A stretch of DNA of 64,000 nucleotides, from the NCBI RefSeq assembly GCF_902459555.1, contig NZ_CABPSM010000007.1, positions 226,799 to 290,798 on the forward strand. Direction: 5' to 3'. Source of the stretch: Pandoraea horticolens. Lineage in GTDB: Bacteria > Pseudomonadota > Gammaproteobacteria > Burkholderiales > Burkholderiaceae. The notes under the pieces were generated by a model. It was not told where the DNA came from. It saw only the letters and a program-made list of their open reading frames with translations, and did no database searches. The translations under genes and the position numbers were made by a program. This document shows positions 46,323 to 57,359 of this stretch, piece after piece (position 1 is the first letter of the stretch; each line of letters starts with the position of its first letter).

Positions 46323-49300
46323 TCAGTCGAAACGACGGTTGAACAGCACATCGAAGCCGGACAGCGAGCCGGTGCGCAGCACCAGTTGCCAGCGGCGCGA
46401 GACTTGCCATGTAATCTTCACGATACTCGCCGCGCTGGTGAGACTCTGCTCATATCCCAACGCGAAGTTGTCCGAGATCGCCTTGCCCACCTTCACCACC
46501 TGCTCGTCGTCCGCCAGCCCCGAGTCGCTGGTGCCGATGCTGAACTCGTCGATCCCCAGATCCTTGATGATGCGCTTGCCACCGGTTGCCCCGAGCAGTG
46601 CCGTCGCGGCCCCGGCCATCGCCTGACGCTGGCCCAGACCCGCACCGTCCGGACCGTGCCCGAACATCAGCCACGAGAGCTTCTCCTCGTCCGATACGTT
46701 GGGCTCCGAGACAAGCGACACGCGCGGCTGACGCACCGTACCCGTGACCAGCACCCCGGCGGCGACCTCCTGGTTACGGCGCATGGCCTGAATGTAGATG
46801 TCGGGATTGTCCAGCGGACCGACGAAGTTGATCTGACCGCGCTCGATGGCGAGCTTGCGGTCGAACGCTTCGTATGTGCCCTCGGCCACCGTGATCGTAC
46901 CGGTGGCGCGCATTGGCGTGAGCGGGTCGCTCTGCAAGCGCATACTGCCGCGCAACAGCAGATCGGCCCCCGCACCGACAAAGCGGAAATCGCGTCCCAG
47001 ATCCACCTCCACATTGATGTGCGGCGAGAAGCGGCTGGCCGGTTTCGCACCGATGCGGGCGGCCTCCTCCTTCGGGTCGATCGGTTTGGCGCGCGTCTGT
47101 GCCCCGCCGCGCACAACGACGACATCGTCGCCCAGCTTCGGTGCGCTCGTCGGCGGCAAGGCGAAACGGGCCCGGTCGATGGTGAACTTGCCGGTCACCG
47201 CCATTGCCTCGCCACTGCCTGCCGCCTTCGCCTCTCCACTCAGCGAAAGCTGCCGGTCGGGGGCGGCGAACAATTGCAGCTTGTCGGCCGCAAGTGTGAT
47301 CGCAAGCGTCGGCTCAGGCGTATCAAGGCGGATGTTACCCGTCGCCTTCGCCGTGCCCCCGCCACCGCCCGTCACGACCACGTCCCGCAGCACGATTTCG
47401 GTCGGCGTCAGCACGATGCGCACGCGGCCGTTCTTGACGCTCACGCCGGTATCGAACATCTGCATCGACAGATCGTCGGCCGTCAACTCGCCCGTGGGGC
47501 GTGGCTTGGCCACAGTGCCCGCCAGCGCCACTTGCAGGTTGGCACGTCCCTTGAACGCGAATTGCGCACCGGCCAGCGCTTCGAACTTCGAGAGGTCCGG
47601 AATGGCGATGGCGACGCGTCCCGTGAGCGGCGCATCGTCCGGTACATTGGGAATGCCGGCTTGCACATGCAAGCCGGCCTGTACGTCGGCGTCGACCGTT
47701 CCGACCAGCGACGAGACGGCCTTGAGCGTTGCACGTGCCGTCTGTCCCGACAGATCGATGCGCGTACGCAGTTCCGAGATGCCCAGCGGCACACGGGCGC
47801 CGACGCCGCCCTTCTCGGCACTCAGGCCGGGAATGCCTGTCACGGTCACCTTCACGTTTTCGTTCACACCACCGCGGCGTAGCGTCACATCGCCACTGCG
47901 ACGCACGATCTCGACAAACCCATCGGCGCGCTGACCGGCGCGCACATCCCACTTGCCATCGAGTATGAGGTCGCTCGCGACCGGCGACGGCTCCCCCGTG
48001 AACGACGCCACGACGCGCAGCACCTGCGCGATATCGAGCGCGTCGATGGTGCCGGCTGTCTTCAGTTGCCCATCGCCATAGTCGAAGTTCGCAAGCGACA
48101 GCGTCCCCGCCCCCGTCACCAGCTTGGCCGCGCCGAGATGCACACGCTCGGCACTCGCTTCGACCTGCCACGGCGTGGCCAGTTTGAGCTTGGGTACACC
48201 ACGGTTTTCGAGGGTGTGAATCGTGCCGCGCCAGCCCGGTTTGCCTCCCGCGCCGGTCACCGCTCCGGCGGCGTCGAGATCCATGTCCAGCGGCGCTTCG
48301 CGCAGCTTGCCCGCCGCCTTGAGATGCAGCGTATGCGCGCCACGGGTGCCCGCCAGCGCCACCGAGAGTTTGTCGAGCCGCGCGATATCGCTCGTGAAAC
48401 CCTGGCCGTCGAGCGTCACGTTAAGACGATCGCCCGCCGCGCCCGGCAATCCACCGCTCACGTCCACCTTGCCGGTGAGATGCTCGAGCTTCTGCACCCC
48501 GAAAATGAGCTTGTCGGCCGCGAGCGCGGCAACCACCGCCGGACGCTCGATCGTGCCCGACACCTGCCCGTCGAGTCGCAAACGACCAGCGAGCCCGAAA
48601 CCGAGCTTGTCGAGCGACGGTGCATCGATATTCACCGCCATCCTGTCGCCGGGCGCGCCGAAGCTGCCGCGCAGCACCACCTTGTTGCCGGCCACGAGCA
48701 AGTTGGCGTCGCTCGGCAGCAAACGCTTGCCCGCGAGCCTGACAGTGCCCGACCCGCTCATCGGCAAGTCGGCGTAGACACTGTCCCGCAACGCAAACTT
48801 CAGTGTGAGACCGAACGCTGGACGCAGGGTGCCCTGCGCGTCGAACTGTCCTGTGACACTCGCCGCCGGGGTCTTTGCGCCGCGCTTTTGCGGACCGTAA
48901 AGGTCATACCATGCCGCCGGGTCGAAACGCGTGAGCCTGATCTGCGCCCGATACGCGCCGGTGTCGCCGTTTTCGAGCCCTCCGGTTGCGGCGACCTTGC
49001 TGTTGCCGGCATCGAGCGAGAGCGTGTGGATCGTGGTGCCCTTGGCGTCGAGACCGACATCGGCCAAGACGTGCCGGGCGGCGTCGCGCCAGTCGAGAAC
49101 GATGCGTTGCCCGGCAGCGTCGAGCCTGATATCGAGCGGCCCGGCGAGTTTCGTCGCCGGCAGCTTGCCGTACAACGCGCGCAGGTCGAGATCGCGCATC
49201 GTGAGGGCAAAGCCGCCGACGGTAGCTTCGGCACCCGGCGCCGTCCCAGTGGCAACGCTCGCGCCGCTCGCCCCCGACGCCACAGGCGCCGCAGCCACCG

Positions 49301-50459
49301 TCGCGGCAATCTTCTCGCGACGCAACTCACCGCTACCGGTAAGCACCGCGCGCCCTGCGAGCTTCAACTCGATGTCTGTCAACGCCTGACGCGTTGCGTC
49401 GAGCAGCACCTGGGTGCGCAGACTCTCGACGGGTAGCCATCCCGCATCGATGGCCCCGGGCTTGGCATTGGTGACGGACACCGGCCCCAGCACACGGAAT
49501 TCCTTGGCTCCGGGCTCGGGCCGCAAGTCGGCCTGCACCGCAAGATCCGCTTGCGGTGCACTGGCAGCGAAATCTCGCGGATTCAGGTGATCGAGCGAAA
49601 TCTGTGCGCGCGAAAGCGGCACCGGACCGAACGGCGAGGCGGCGATATGGGCCGTCCCGTTCAACCTCTCGCCGCTCGCGCTCAGGTCGACGGCGAGCGC
49701 GTCGAGCGAGCCGGACAGATTGGCCTGCAACGCCACCGGAATGTCGCCCGCCTTGGCTTGCAAGCCGACATTGCCGCTGAGAGCGAACGGATGCCGTCCG
49801 TTCAATTGCAGATTCGCCTGGGCCTTGCCGTAGGGTGTGCCGAGGTGCTCGACCTGAATTGTGTGTTGCGTGCCGTCGCTGCGCGCCGAGACACGAATGT
49901 CATCAAGCACCAGCGCGGGGGAATCCAGCGTGAGCTTGGCGACACGAACGTCGTTCAGTGTCAGGCCGAGCGGCAGCCGCAGGCTCGACGGCATCGTCGT
50001 CGGCGTGTTCGATGGCGGCGACGGCGCGAACGCCATCTCTACATCGCCCGCGCGCAGCTTGTCGACGGTGAAATGCAGCGGACGCAATTGCAGTTCCCAG
50101 CGGCTTTCGAGACGGCTCACGGTAATGCGCGTTGCGCCGTCGAGATAGCGCACGTCACGCACGGTGAAGCCATGGGCGAAGCTGCCGCTGTGCCATTCGC
50201 CCGAGAGTTTGCCGCCGAGCGTCGACACGGCCGTCTGCCACAGCCAGCGGCTGCCCTGCTCGCTCGAGATTGCCCAGAGCAGCGCACCGATCGCCAGCGC
50301 GACGATCAGCAGCAGCGCCAGCACGATGCCCGCCAGGGTGCGGCCCCATCGCCAACGGCGCGGAGGGGGAGGGGGTGGAGTGGGTGACACAGGCGCAGCG
50401 GGTGGAGGCGGCGGCGCAGGCGTGTCGCCGGGCGTCTTATCGAGGGGCATCGTACTCAT
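46323..50459 (-). CDS. tamB: Translocation and assembly module protein TamB
   Basis: Protein of 1378 residues: a Pro-rich cytoplasmic start, one membrane anchor (about residues 40-65), a very long beta-rich periplasmic stretch (AsmA-like/repeating beta-groove) and the conserved DUF490 C-terminus ending in D-V-L-F-N-R-R-F-D. It spans the periplasm and works with TamA in outer membrane protein insertion and lipid transport. Its ATG overlaps the tamA stop as TGATG, so translation is coupled. Confidence 0.95.
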   Translation of the reverse strand: MSTMPLDKTPGDTPAPPPPPAAPVSPTPPPPPPRRWRWGRTLAGIVLALLLIVALAIGALLWAISSEQGSRWLWQTAVSTLGGKLSGEWHSGSFAHGFTVRDVRYLDGATRITVSRLESRWELQLRPLHFTVDKLRAGDVEMAFAPSPPSNTPTTMPSSLRLPLGLTLNDVRVAKLTLDSPALVLDDIRVSARSDGTQHTIQVEHLGTPYGKAQANLQLNGRHPFALSGNVGLQAKAGDIPVALQANLSGSLDALAVDLSASGERLNGTAHIAASPFGPVPLSRAQISLDHLNPRDFAASAPQADLAVQADLRPEPGAKEFRVLGPVSVTNAKPGAIDAGWLPVESLRTQVLLDATRQALTDIELKLAGRAVLTGSGELRREKIAATVAAAPVASGASGASVATGTAPGAEATVGGFALTMRDLDLRALYGKLPATKLAGPLDIRLDAAGQRIVLDWRDAARHVLADVGLDAKGTTIHTLSLDAGNSKVAATGGLENGDTGAYRAQIRLTRFDPAAWYDLYGPQKRGAKTPAASVTGQFDAQGTLRPAFGLTLKFALRDSVYADLPMSGSGTVRLAGKRLLPSDANLLVAGNKVVLRGSFGAPGDRMAVNIDAPSLDKLGFGLAGRLRLDGQVSGTIERPAVVAALAADKLIFGVQKLEHLTGKVDVSGGLPGAAGDRLNVTLDGQGFTSDIARLDKLSVALAGTRGAHTLHLKAAGKLREAPLDMDLDAAGAVTGAGGKPGWRGTIHTLENRGVPKLKLATPWQVEASAERVHLGAAKLVTGAGTLSLANFDYGDGQLKTAGTIDALDIAQVLRVVASFTGEPSPVASDLILDGKWDVRAGQRADGFVEIVRRSGDVTLRRGGVNENVKVTVTGIPGLSAEKGGVGARVPLGISELRTRIDLSGQTARATLKAVSSLVGTVDADVQAGLHVQAGIPNVPDDAPLTGRVAIAIPDLSKFEALAGAQFAFKGRANLQVALAGTVAKPRPTGELTADDLSMQMFDTGVSVKNGRVRIVLTPTEIVLRDVVVTGGGGGTAKATGNIRLDTPEPTLAITLAADKLQLFAAPDRQLSLSGEAKAAGSGEAMAVTGKFTIDRARFALPPTSAPKLGDDVVVVRGGAQTRAKPIDPKEEAARIGAKPASRFSPHINVEVDLGRDFRFVGAGADLLLRGSMRLQSDPLTPMRATGTITVAEGTYEAFDRKLAIERGQINFVGPLDNPDIYIQAMRRNQEVAAGVLVTGTVRQPRVSLVSEPNVSDEEKLSWLMFGHGPDGAGLGQRQAMAGAATALLGATGGKRIIKDLGIDEFSIGTSDSGLADDEQVVKVGKAISDNFALGYEQSLTSAASIVKITWQVSRRWQLVLRTGSLSGFDVLFNRRFD

Positions 50460-52267
50460 CAGAACGCCACCCCCAGCGAAATGGCCGGACGGAAGCGCCG
50501 GTCGCGCACGCCGTAGCCAAGGTCGAGATTCACGGGGCCGACGGGACTGCGCCAGCGCACGCCGAAACCCACGCCGTGATACAGCGGCGTGGGATGGCGA
50601 TAGTCATCGGTCGCCGTGCCGACGTCCCAGAACACCGCCCCGCCCCAGTCGCGGGTCACCCAGCGTTGGTATTCGAGGCTCGCCGTACCGAGGTACTTCG
50701 TCGGGAACGTGGTGCCGTTCTGCTGACGGCCGATGCTCTGATACGTGTACCCGCGAACCGACGACGTACCGCCCGCGAAGAACAGCAGCGGCGACGGGAT
50801 GCGATTGGTGTTGCCGTTCGTGAGCACGGCGCCAAGCTCTAGGCGTGCGATCACGAGATCGCGTTGTCCCACGGGAAAGTACTGGCGGATACGGCCATAG
50901 AGACGCGCAAAACTCTGATCGGTCAGCAGGGGCTTCGCGGCGAAGCCGATCTGCGTGTTGATGATGTTGCCCCTGCGGGGAAAGATCAGGTCGTCCACGT
51001 CACGACGGTTCCAGGAAAACGCGGGCACGAGCGCCTTGTTGAGAAATCGCTGACCGCCGTCCGGGCGTTCGTCGGCGCGGTAGAGGTCGAGCGTGTAGGC
51101 CCAGTCGTAGCGCTCGCGCGAGCGTGCGCGTTTCACGCCGATCTGGCTCGAGCGCTGATCGAGGCCGTTCAGGTAGGTGCGATCGAACGATCCGCGCAGG
51201 CTGTTGGTGTACCCGGTGGTGTCGGGCGGCATGCCGATCTCGGCGTAACCGCCCTGCCGGTATTGCTCCAGACGCGCCTGAGAGTCGAATGTCCACGCGC
51301 GGCCGAACAGGTTGTAGTAGGAGTACCGGCCATTGACGCTCGCCCCCGTATCCGTCGTATAACCCACCCCGCTCTGCACACGGTGTTCCGGGAACTCGCG
51401 CACGTTCACCTCGATCGGCGCATTCGCGGCCTTCTCGGGATCTTCCGTCACCGAGATGATGACGTTCGAGAAATATGGCGTCGCCTGAATCTGGCGTTGC
51501 AGTTCCTGCAGGCGATCGGCGTCGAACGGCTCGCCCTCTGACAGCGGGTTGACGTTGCGGATGATCTGCTCGGGATAGCGCCGGGTGCCGGAGATGATGA
51601 GCGGGCCAAGCGTGAACGGCGGGCCGCTCTCGTATGTGGCCGCAAGCGACGCCGTGTCGCTGTCGGCATCGATCGTCGCGCGCGAGAAGGACATCTTCGC
51701 CGCGTGATACCGCTTCTGGCCGAGTTGAAACAGCGTGTCGTTCTTCGCCTTGTCCCAGTCGTCCTGACGGAACGGAGCGTCCACCGGCAGTTCCCAGGCG
51801 CGACGCAACTGCTCGACGCGCTGCGGGTTCTGCTCGATCACCGGGCCTTCGAACTTCAGGTCGAGGTTCTTGATATACGTGCGCGGCCCCGAGTCGACCG
51901 TGACGTGAACGTCGTGGCGGCCGTTGATGGTGGCCACATCCACATGCGTGACGGGGGAGAAATAGCCTTCCGTCGACGTGAGTTCCTGAACCTGCTCACC
52001 GACGGTCGCAATCAGGTGCTCGAACTGCGCCTCGCCAATGTCGTCACGCTCGGCGTAACGCGCGAGGTCGAGATTGTCCTTGAGGAGCTTGGCCAGGCCA
52101 TTCGGGGCGTCGACACGAACACGATAGTCGGCCTGTGCCACGCCGGGCACCAATAGGCCGCAGGTCAGTGTGGCAAGCGCCAGAAGCGCGGCAGGCAGGG
52201 TGCGCAAAGGGCGCACGCCAAGGCGACGAGAAACGTCGAAACCGGGTTTGATCTGTGAGACGGACAA
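50459..52267 (-). CDS. tamA: TamA, Omp85-family outer membrane protein
   Basis: Omp85 protein of about 602 residues from the TTG at 52267 (AAGGA five bases upstream), which gives a normal signal peptide ending in G-V-A-Q-A; the open frame continues 74 codons further without a signal. After it come POTRA domains (about 45-270) and the 16-strand barrel with the F-F-A-G-G-T-S-S-V-R-G-Y loop (VRGY motif) and terminal I-S-L-G-V-A-F. It forms the translocation and assembly module with TamB. Confidence 0.93.
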   Translation of the reverse strand: MSVSQIKPGFDVSRRLGVRPLRTLPAALLALATLTCGLLVPGVAQADYRVRVDAPNGLAKLLKDNLDLARYAERDDIGEAQFEHLIATVGEQVQELTSTEGYFSPVTHVDVATINGRHDVHVTVDSGPRTYIKNLDLKFEGPVIEQNPQRVEQLRRAWELPVDAPFRQDDWDKAKNDTLFQLGQKRYHAAKMSFSRATIDADSDTASLAATYESGPPFTLGPLIISGTRRYPEQIIRNVNPLSEGEPFDADRLQELQRQIQATPYFSNVIISVTEDPEKAANAPIEVNVREFPEHRVQSGVGYTTDTGASVNGRYSYYNLFGRAWTFDSQARLEQYRQGGYAEIGMPPDTTGYTNSLRGSFDRTYLNGLDQRSSQIGVKRARSRERYDWAYTLDLYRADERPDGGQRFLNKALVPAFSWNRRDVDDLIFPRRGNIINTQIGFAAKPLLTDQSFARLYGRIRQYFPVGQRDLVIARLELGAVLTNGNTNRIPSPLLFFAGGTSSVRGYTYQSIGRQQNGTTFPTKYLGTASLEYQRWVTRDWGGAVFWDVGTATDDYRHPTPLYHGVGFGVRWRSPVGPVNLDLGYGVRDRRFRPAISLGVAF

Positions 52268-52530
52268 AACCTTCCTTGAAATCTTAAATACCGCCGCAGG
52301 TTGTCCCGCGTGCGGTTCAGGGGGCTCAATCGAACAATGTTGGCAAGCATCGCACAACGACGTAACGTGCAATGCGTAGATGGGCATATTTGACCATATC
52401 CCCACGGCGTATTCACCCGTGTCTCTCAAATCTGTCAAAAAGGCGAACCGGGACGCGTTTGCGGTAGAATCGGCGTCGATTGGCGCCATCGCGATGACGC
52501 CGCTTCCGCCTATTTTTTAAGCATTCGACC

Positions 52531-52713
52531 ATGTACGAATCCGACATCACCCAATTCATCAAGCAATTGAAGTCCGAGAAGCCCGCGCTGGAAGCCGAGC
52601 AGCGTCAGGGCCGCTCACTGCTGTGGGACAAGCAGCCGATCGATATGGAAGAGCGCCACCGCGCCCAGCAGTCGCGCGTGGCCCAGCAGCCGTACGTCTA
52701 CCAAAGCGAATAA
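52531..52713 (+). CDS. DUF3460 family protein
   Basis: Small protein of 60 residues starting M-Y-E-S-D-I-T-Q-F and ending in Q-P-Y-V-Y, the hallmark of DUF3460, a family almost confined to Betaproteobacteria. It is charged and soluble; the function is unknown. A GGTAGAAT-type -10 lies about 60 bases upstream. It immediately precedes scpA, a linkage usual in Burkholderiales. Confidence 0.9.
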   Translation: MYESDITQFIKQLKSEKPALEAEQRQGRSLLWDKQPIDMEERHRAQQSRVAQQPYVYQSE

Positions 52714-52740
52714 GTTACCGCCTTCCGGCCGAGTTCCGCA

Positions 52741-53841
52741 TTGAATCCGAGTTCGCCCGACGATCCGTCGCACACACCAGAGCCGATCCCCGAGATCGCG
52801 CCGGTGTCTGCGCACGTCGATGCCGCGCCGGATGACGAGCGCAGCGATGCGTCGATCGAAGCGTCTGCCGCCGCAGGAGAATCCGGCAGTGAGGGCAAAT
52901 CGGACGAAGCAGACGAATCGAGCGAAGCGAGCGCCCTCGCGGGGATGACGCCGCTGGAAGCATCGGAAGCGCAGGCGATCAAGCCCCATCCCGCCGTCGT
53001 CGCGACGACGGAATTGCCCACACCGCAGAACGGGCGGGACACCACGCCCGACACGGTCGACGGTGTCGCGCGGGCGCGCCTGTACGGCGAGCCGCTCTTC
53101 GCACTGCCGAACGACCTCTACATCCCGCCGGACGCGCTTGAGATCTTCCTCGAAGCCTTCGAAGGCCCGCTCGACTTGTTGCTGTATCTGATCCGCAAGC
53201 AGAACTTCAACGTGCTCGACATTCCGATGGCGCAGGTCACGAAGCAGTACCTGCTCTACGTCGAGCAGATCCGCCGGACCAATCTCGAACTCGCATCCGA
53301 GTATCTGCTCATGGCGGCGATGCTCATCGAGATCAAATCGCGCATGCTCTTGCCGGTCAAGAAGGCAGATACGGGCGAAGAGGCCGAAGATCCGCGCGCG
53401 GAACTCGTGCGCCGCCTGCTTGAGTACGAGCAGATGAAGCTCGCCGCCCAGAAACTCGACACCCTGCCGGTGCTTGGCCGCGACTTCCTGCGCTCGCAGG
53501 TGTATATCGAGCAGAGCCTCCAGCCGCGCTTTCCCGATGTCGATGCCGAAGATCTGCGCGCTGCGTGGGCCGAAGTGCTGCGCCGGGCCAAGCTCGTGCA
53601 GCATCACAAGATCTCGCGCGAAGAACTGTCCGTGCGCGAGCACATGAGTCAGATTCTGCGGCGTTTGCAGGGTGCCCGCTTCATGGAGTTCACCGAACTC
53701 TTCGACGTCACGCGCGGTGTGCCCGTCGTCGTGGTCAACTTCATCGCCATGCTCGAACTCTCGCGCGAATCGTTGCTGGAGATCACTCAGGCCGAGCCGT
53801 TTGCGCCGATCTATGTCCGCCTGACCTATTCCCCCAACTGA
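52741..53841 (+). CDS. scpA: Segregation and condensation protein A
   Basis: Protein of 366 residues. The conserved ScpA domain starts near residue 120 with L-E-A-F-E-G-P-L-D-L-L-L-Y-L-I and continues to the winged-helix C-terminus. The first 110 residues are an acidic, Ser/Glu/Ala-rich extension longer than the family norm. It is the kleisin subunit of the SMC-ScpAB condensin. The only in-frame start upstream of the domain that keeps the extension is TTG 52741, with no clear ribosome site, so the start is uncertain. Confidence 0.9.
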   Translation: MNPSSPDDPSHTPEPIPEIAPVSAHVDAAPDDERSDASIEASAAAGESGSEGKSDEADESSEASALAGMTPLEASEAQAIKPHPAVVATTELPTPQNGRDTTPDTVDGVARARLYGEPLFALPNDLYIPPDALEIFLEAFEGPLDLLLYLIRKQNFNVLDIPMAQVTKQYLLYVEQIRRTNLELASEYLLMAAMLIEIKSRMLLPVKKADTGEEAEDPRAELVRRLLEYEQMKLAAQKLDTLPVLGRDFLRSQVYIEQSLQPRFPDVDAEDLRAAWAEVLRRAKLVQHHKISREELSVREHMSQILRRLQGARFMEFTELFDVTRGVPVVVVNFIAMLELSRESLLEITQAEPFAPIYVRLTYSPN

Positions 53842-53962
53842 GCGCCCGGTGAATCCTCGCAACCGGGGGAGTCTGTTGAACAGTGCGTTTTTTGCGCACG
53901 CGCATTGAGATTTCCTCTACAATCCCCCCGGACATTTTGGCGGCCACGCCCTTGCCAGATAA

Positions 53963-54850
<888 letters not shown>

Positions 54851-54977
54851 GCGCCGGGCACGCGGCGCACGGCCGGATGACCGGTACCGCGTGCTCCCGA
54901 CGCAAGCCGCGCGTGCCGGTTGCACGCGCATCTTTCGTCGCGCCGCTTGCGCGACACCGCAACACTAGAGGCAAGCC

Positions 54978-55400
54978 ATGTACCGCACCATGCTCAAGTC
55001 GAAGATCCACCGCGCCACCGTGACGCATTGCGAATTGCATTACGAAGGCTCGTGCGCGATCGACGAAAACCTGCTCGAAGCCTCGGGCCTTGTCGAAAAT
55101 GAGCAAATCGACATCTTCAACGTCAACAACGGCGAGCGCTTCACCACGTACGCCATTCGCGGCGAGCGCGGCAGCGGCATGATCTCGCTCAACGGTGCAG
55201 CGGCGCGCCGCGCGCAGTTGGGCGACGTCGTCATCATCGTGTCGTACGCGCAGGTCGAAGAGAAGGACGTGCTGGCCGGCTTCAAGCCGAAGCTGGTGTT
55301 CGTCGACGACAAGAACGTGCAGAAGGGTGAACGCGATCACGTGCCGCTGCAAGCGTGGGAAGAGACCCGCGCCTTCGACGCCGCTCAGGCAACGAAATAG
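54978..55400 (+). CDS. panD: Aspartate 1-decarboxylase proenzyme
   Basis: Protein of 140 residues. It self-cleaves between G24 and S25 in Y-E-G-S-C-A-I-D to make the pyruvoyl cofactor, then decarboxylates aspartate to beta-alanine, the substrate of PanC. The [11 protein letters not shown] active-site strand is present. AGAGGCAAG precedes the ATG. It is the last core gene before the degraded region. Confidence 0.97.
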   Translation: MYRTMLKSKIHRATVTHCELHYEGSCAIDENLLEASGLVENEQIDIFNVNNGERFTTYAIRGERGSGMISLNGAAARRAQLGDVVIIVSYAQVEEKDVLAGFKPKLVFVDDKNVQKGERDHVPLQAWEETRAFDAAQATK

Positions 55401-55521
55401 GGCAGCTAAGTCAGGGTGCAAACCTTGGCTAGCGGTGGCTGGGAGACTTATCTGGCAAGGGTTTCGGGCTAGAGCGTTTATCATTTCTGGATGTCCCCCG
55501 TGAAGGGTAAGTTTTTGATTT

Positions 55522-56370
55522 TTAAGATGGGGGATTCTTGGTAATAGCAGGGGGGCGGCGAAGAGCTTCCCTCTGCGGCCCTGCCCCGAGCGCGTCGCAT
55601 ATTTGCTGGGCAACGAGTGCTTCGATATCTCCCTCATCTGCGCCTTGCGAGAAAACTGCGCAGCACGCTGAAACGCCACCAACGGAACCGCGATAGACCC
55701 CAAAAACACTTCCGGGGCCGCATCCAGTATGCCCAGCGAGGGTCAAGCCACCTTCAGCAGAGTCCTGCATAAGACCCCAAAGCGTATCCTGCCGAAATCC
55801 ACGGACGCCCCGCAATCGGGCTACCGAGTACACTGGCCGCCTGCATGTCCAAAAGCAAGTTGGCGGGAAGAAGCTCTCCGGCAAGCAGACAATCTAGCAG
55901 TAGAGTCACCTGTGAAACCGGTCCGGTCAGCAAGCCGTGATAGACCCAACCGGGGCCATAGTCCAAGGAATTGCCGAGGTACTCCCCGTGCAAATCGGCA
56001 TGCTCCGTTGCAAAACGAGCTGCCGAGATATCAAGAGGAACGAATACCTGCCGCCTAACAGCATCTTGAAGCGGCAAGTCTGTCGCACGCTCGATAATCC
56101 CCGCCACGAGCATGTAACCAATATTCAAGTAACGCCAACCGTTTCCGGGTTGGTATCGAAGCCTGTAGCCGTCAAGACTGCGCATCATCTCGCTCGGCGG
56201 CCACGCTGTTTCATGATTGGCCACAGCGGCGTGATACTCAGCAAGCTCGCAATAATCTGCGAGTCCAGCTTCGTGCCGCAGGAGTTGGCGCAGGGTTGGA
56301 AAATATCCGCATTTTGGCTGAATGTAGTTGCCCACCCGTGAACGTGAGCGACCGGACGCACCGTTCTCAT
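55522..56370 (-). pseudogene. Broken serine hydrolase (class C beta-lactamase fold)
   Basis: Three pieces in two minus-strand frames. It starts M-R-T-V-R-P-V-A-H-V-H-G at 56370, overlapping the stop of the upstream gene as ATGA, then the part that should carry S-x-x-K is gone. The next piece, in another frame, reads F-P-T-L-R-Q-L-L-R-H-E-A-G-L to I-S-A-G-Y-A-L-G. A run of four G near 55785 looks like a one-base insertion: removing one G joins it to L-M-Q-D-S-A-E-G-G and H-T-G-C-G-P-G-S, the KTG-box equivalent. The protein cannot be active. It was once an operon partner of the next gene. Confidence 0.7.
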
Positions 56371-56885
56371 TTCGTCGCCGGTATCAGATCACAATGAATC
56401 TGTAGGCTTTCCGTCTCATTATGGTGAACCCGAAAGCCATTTCTCTTGAGCGAAGTGAGAATAAAGTTAAGGGGCGACGCGTATCTTTGTACACGTCGAT
56501 GCTGCCAGCTTGACGGAGTGAAGACACCGAGCGGAAGCATGCGGATGCGGCGCCCATTCAGGCAGAATGAAACGTCGATATGGGTGCCATCCACATCGTG
56601 GCCATTGCTTCCGAAAATATCGGCGATCTCGTGTTGTCTGTCGGGATAAAGACGGCGAAACACACCGATACCTAACGTGCGAAACCACATCCTGACGAAG
56701 CCAAGATGGGACGCCCTAGGCTCATAACCTCGGGTCAGTATCAACGTGATTTCCGAGGGGAGTTGTGCTTGAATACTCTGCAATTTACTCAGAACAACAG
56801 CATCTACACGCACGTGTCGCGCAGGCCATCGAGGACGAACTTGTATTCCGTCGTGAATACCGCGCCCCAGGGTAACGAACCTCAT
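56367..56885 (-). CDS. Putative M15-like (D-Ala-D-Ala dipeptidase-type) metallopeptidase
   Basis: Protein of 172 residues. Suggestive features are an I-L-T-R-G-Y-E-P-R loop, then H-D-V-D-G-T-H-I-D-V (about residues 93-102), close to the H-x(6)-D zinc motif of M15 peptidases such as VanX, and a later H-H-N-E-T-E-S-L-Q-I-H that could supply the catalytic Glu and third His. The family would cut D-Ala-containing peptides, which fits a serine hydrolase partner gene overlapping its end. The order is right but the match is weak. AAAGGT precedes the ATG. An IS3 relic ends just upstream, so its promoter may be lost. Confidence 0.45.
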   Translation of the reverse strand: MRFVTLGRGIHDGIQVRPRWPARHVRVDAVVLSKLQSIQAQLPSEITLILTRGYEPRASHLGFVRMWFRTLGIGVFRRLYPDRQHEIADIFGSNGHDVDGTHIDVSFCLNGRRIRMLPLGVFTPSSWQHRRVQRYASPLNFILTSLKRNGFRVHHNETESLQIHCDLIPATK

Positions 56886-56939
56886 GAACTACCTTTCGTA
56901 TTTGCCGAATTGGACTGCCGCAGAGATCGCAAGCATTCC

Positions 56940-57340
56940 TGAACCGCACCGGGAATCGTGAAGGCCGGTTGCCATAAGTTAATGCGAACACACCAGCGAT
57001 AGTTTGAGTTACCCGTATAGTCTGCCTCGGCCTCGGCGGGCGGGATATGGTTCAGCAGTTCCATCAGTCGATGATGGTTGTACCAAGCCACCCATTCCAG
57101 TGTTGCAAGCTCGACGGATTTCCTCGTTTCCCACGGGGTGCAGCGCTCTCGCATCGAAAGTCGTCGCGCGAACCCGCTTGCCGCGAATCGTACTACGCAG
57201 GTCCTGCAAACTCTTCAGACGTCCGACCACACAGCGTGCGCCCCAATGCTTTCCTGGTTCATCTGCTTCCAGGCCATCGGCACGCCATACACCTGCATGT
57301 TGGTCTGCCAGGCAATCTTGATGTCTGGCGGCAGAGTCTC
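56940..57340 (-). pseudogene. IS3-family transposase relic with DDE core deleted
   Basis: From right to left, minus-strand frames give M-Q-V-Y-G-V-P-M-A-W-K-Q-M-N (region before the DDE core), R-S-T-I-R-G-K-R-V-R-A-T-T, then directly K-S-V-E-L-A-T-L-E-W-V-A-W-Y-N, the C-terminus. The catalytic DDE core between the last two pieces is missing, and there is a frameshift between the first two. The terminal repeat TGAACCGCACCGGGAATCGTG starts at 56940 and marks the IS end. Confidence 0.75.
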
Positions 57341-57359
57341 ATCGCGTTTCGCGCGGGTG

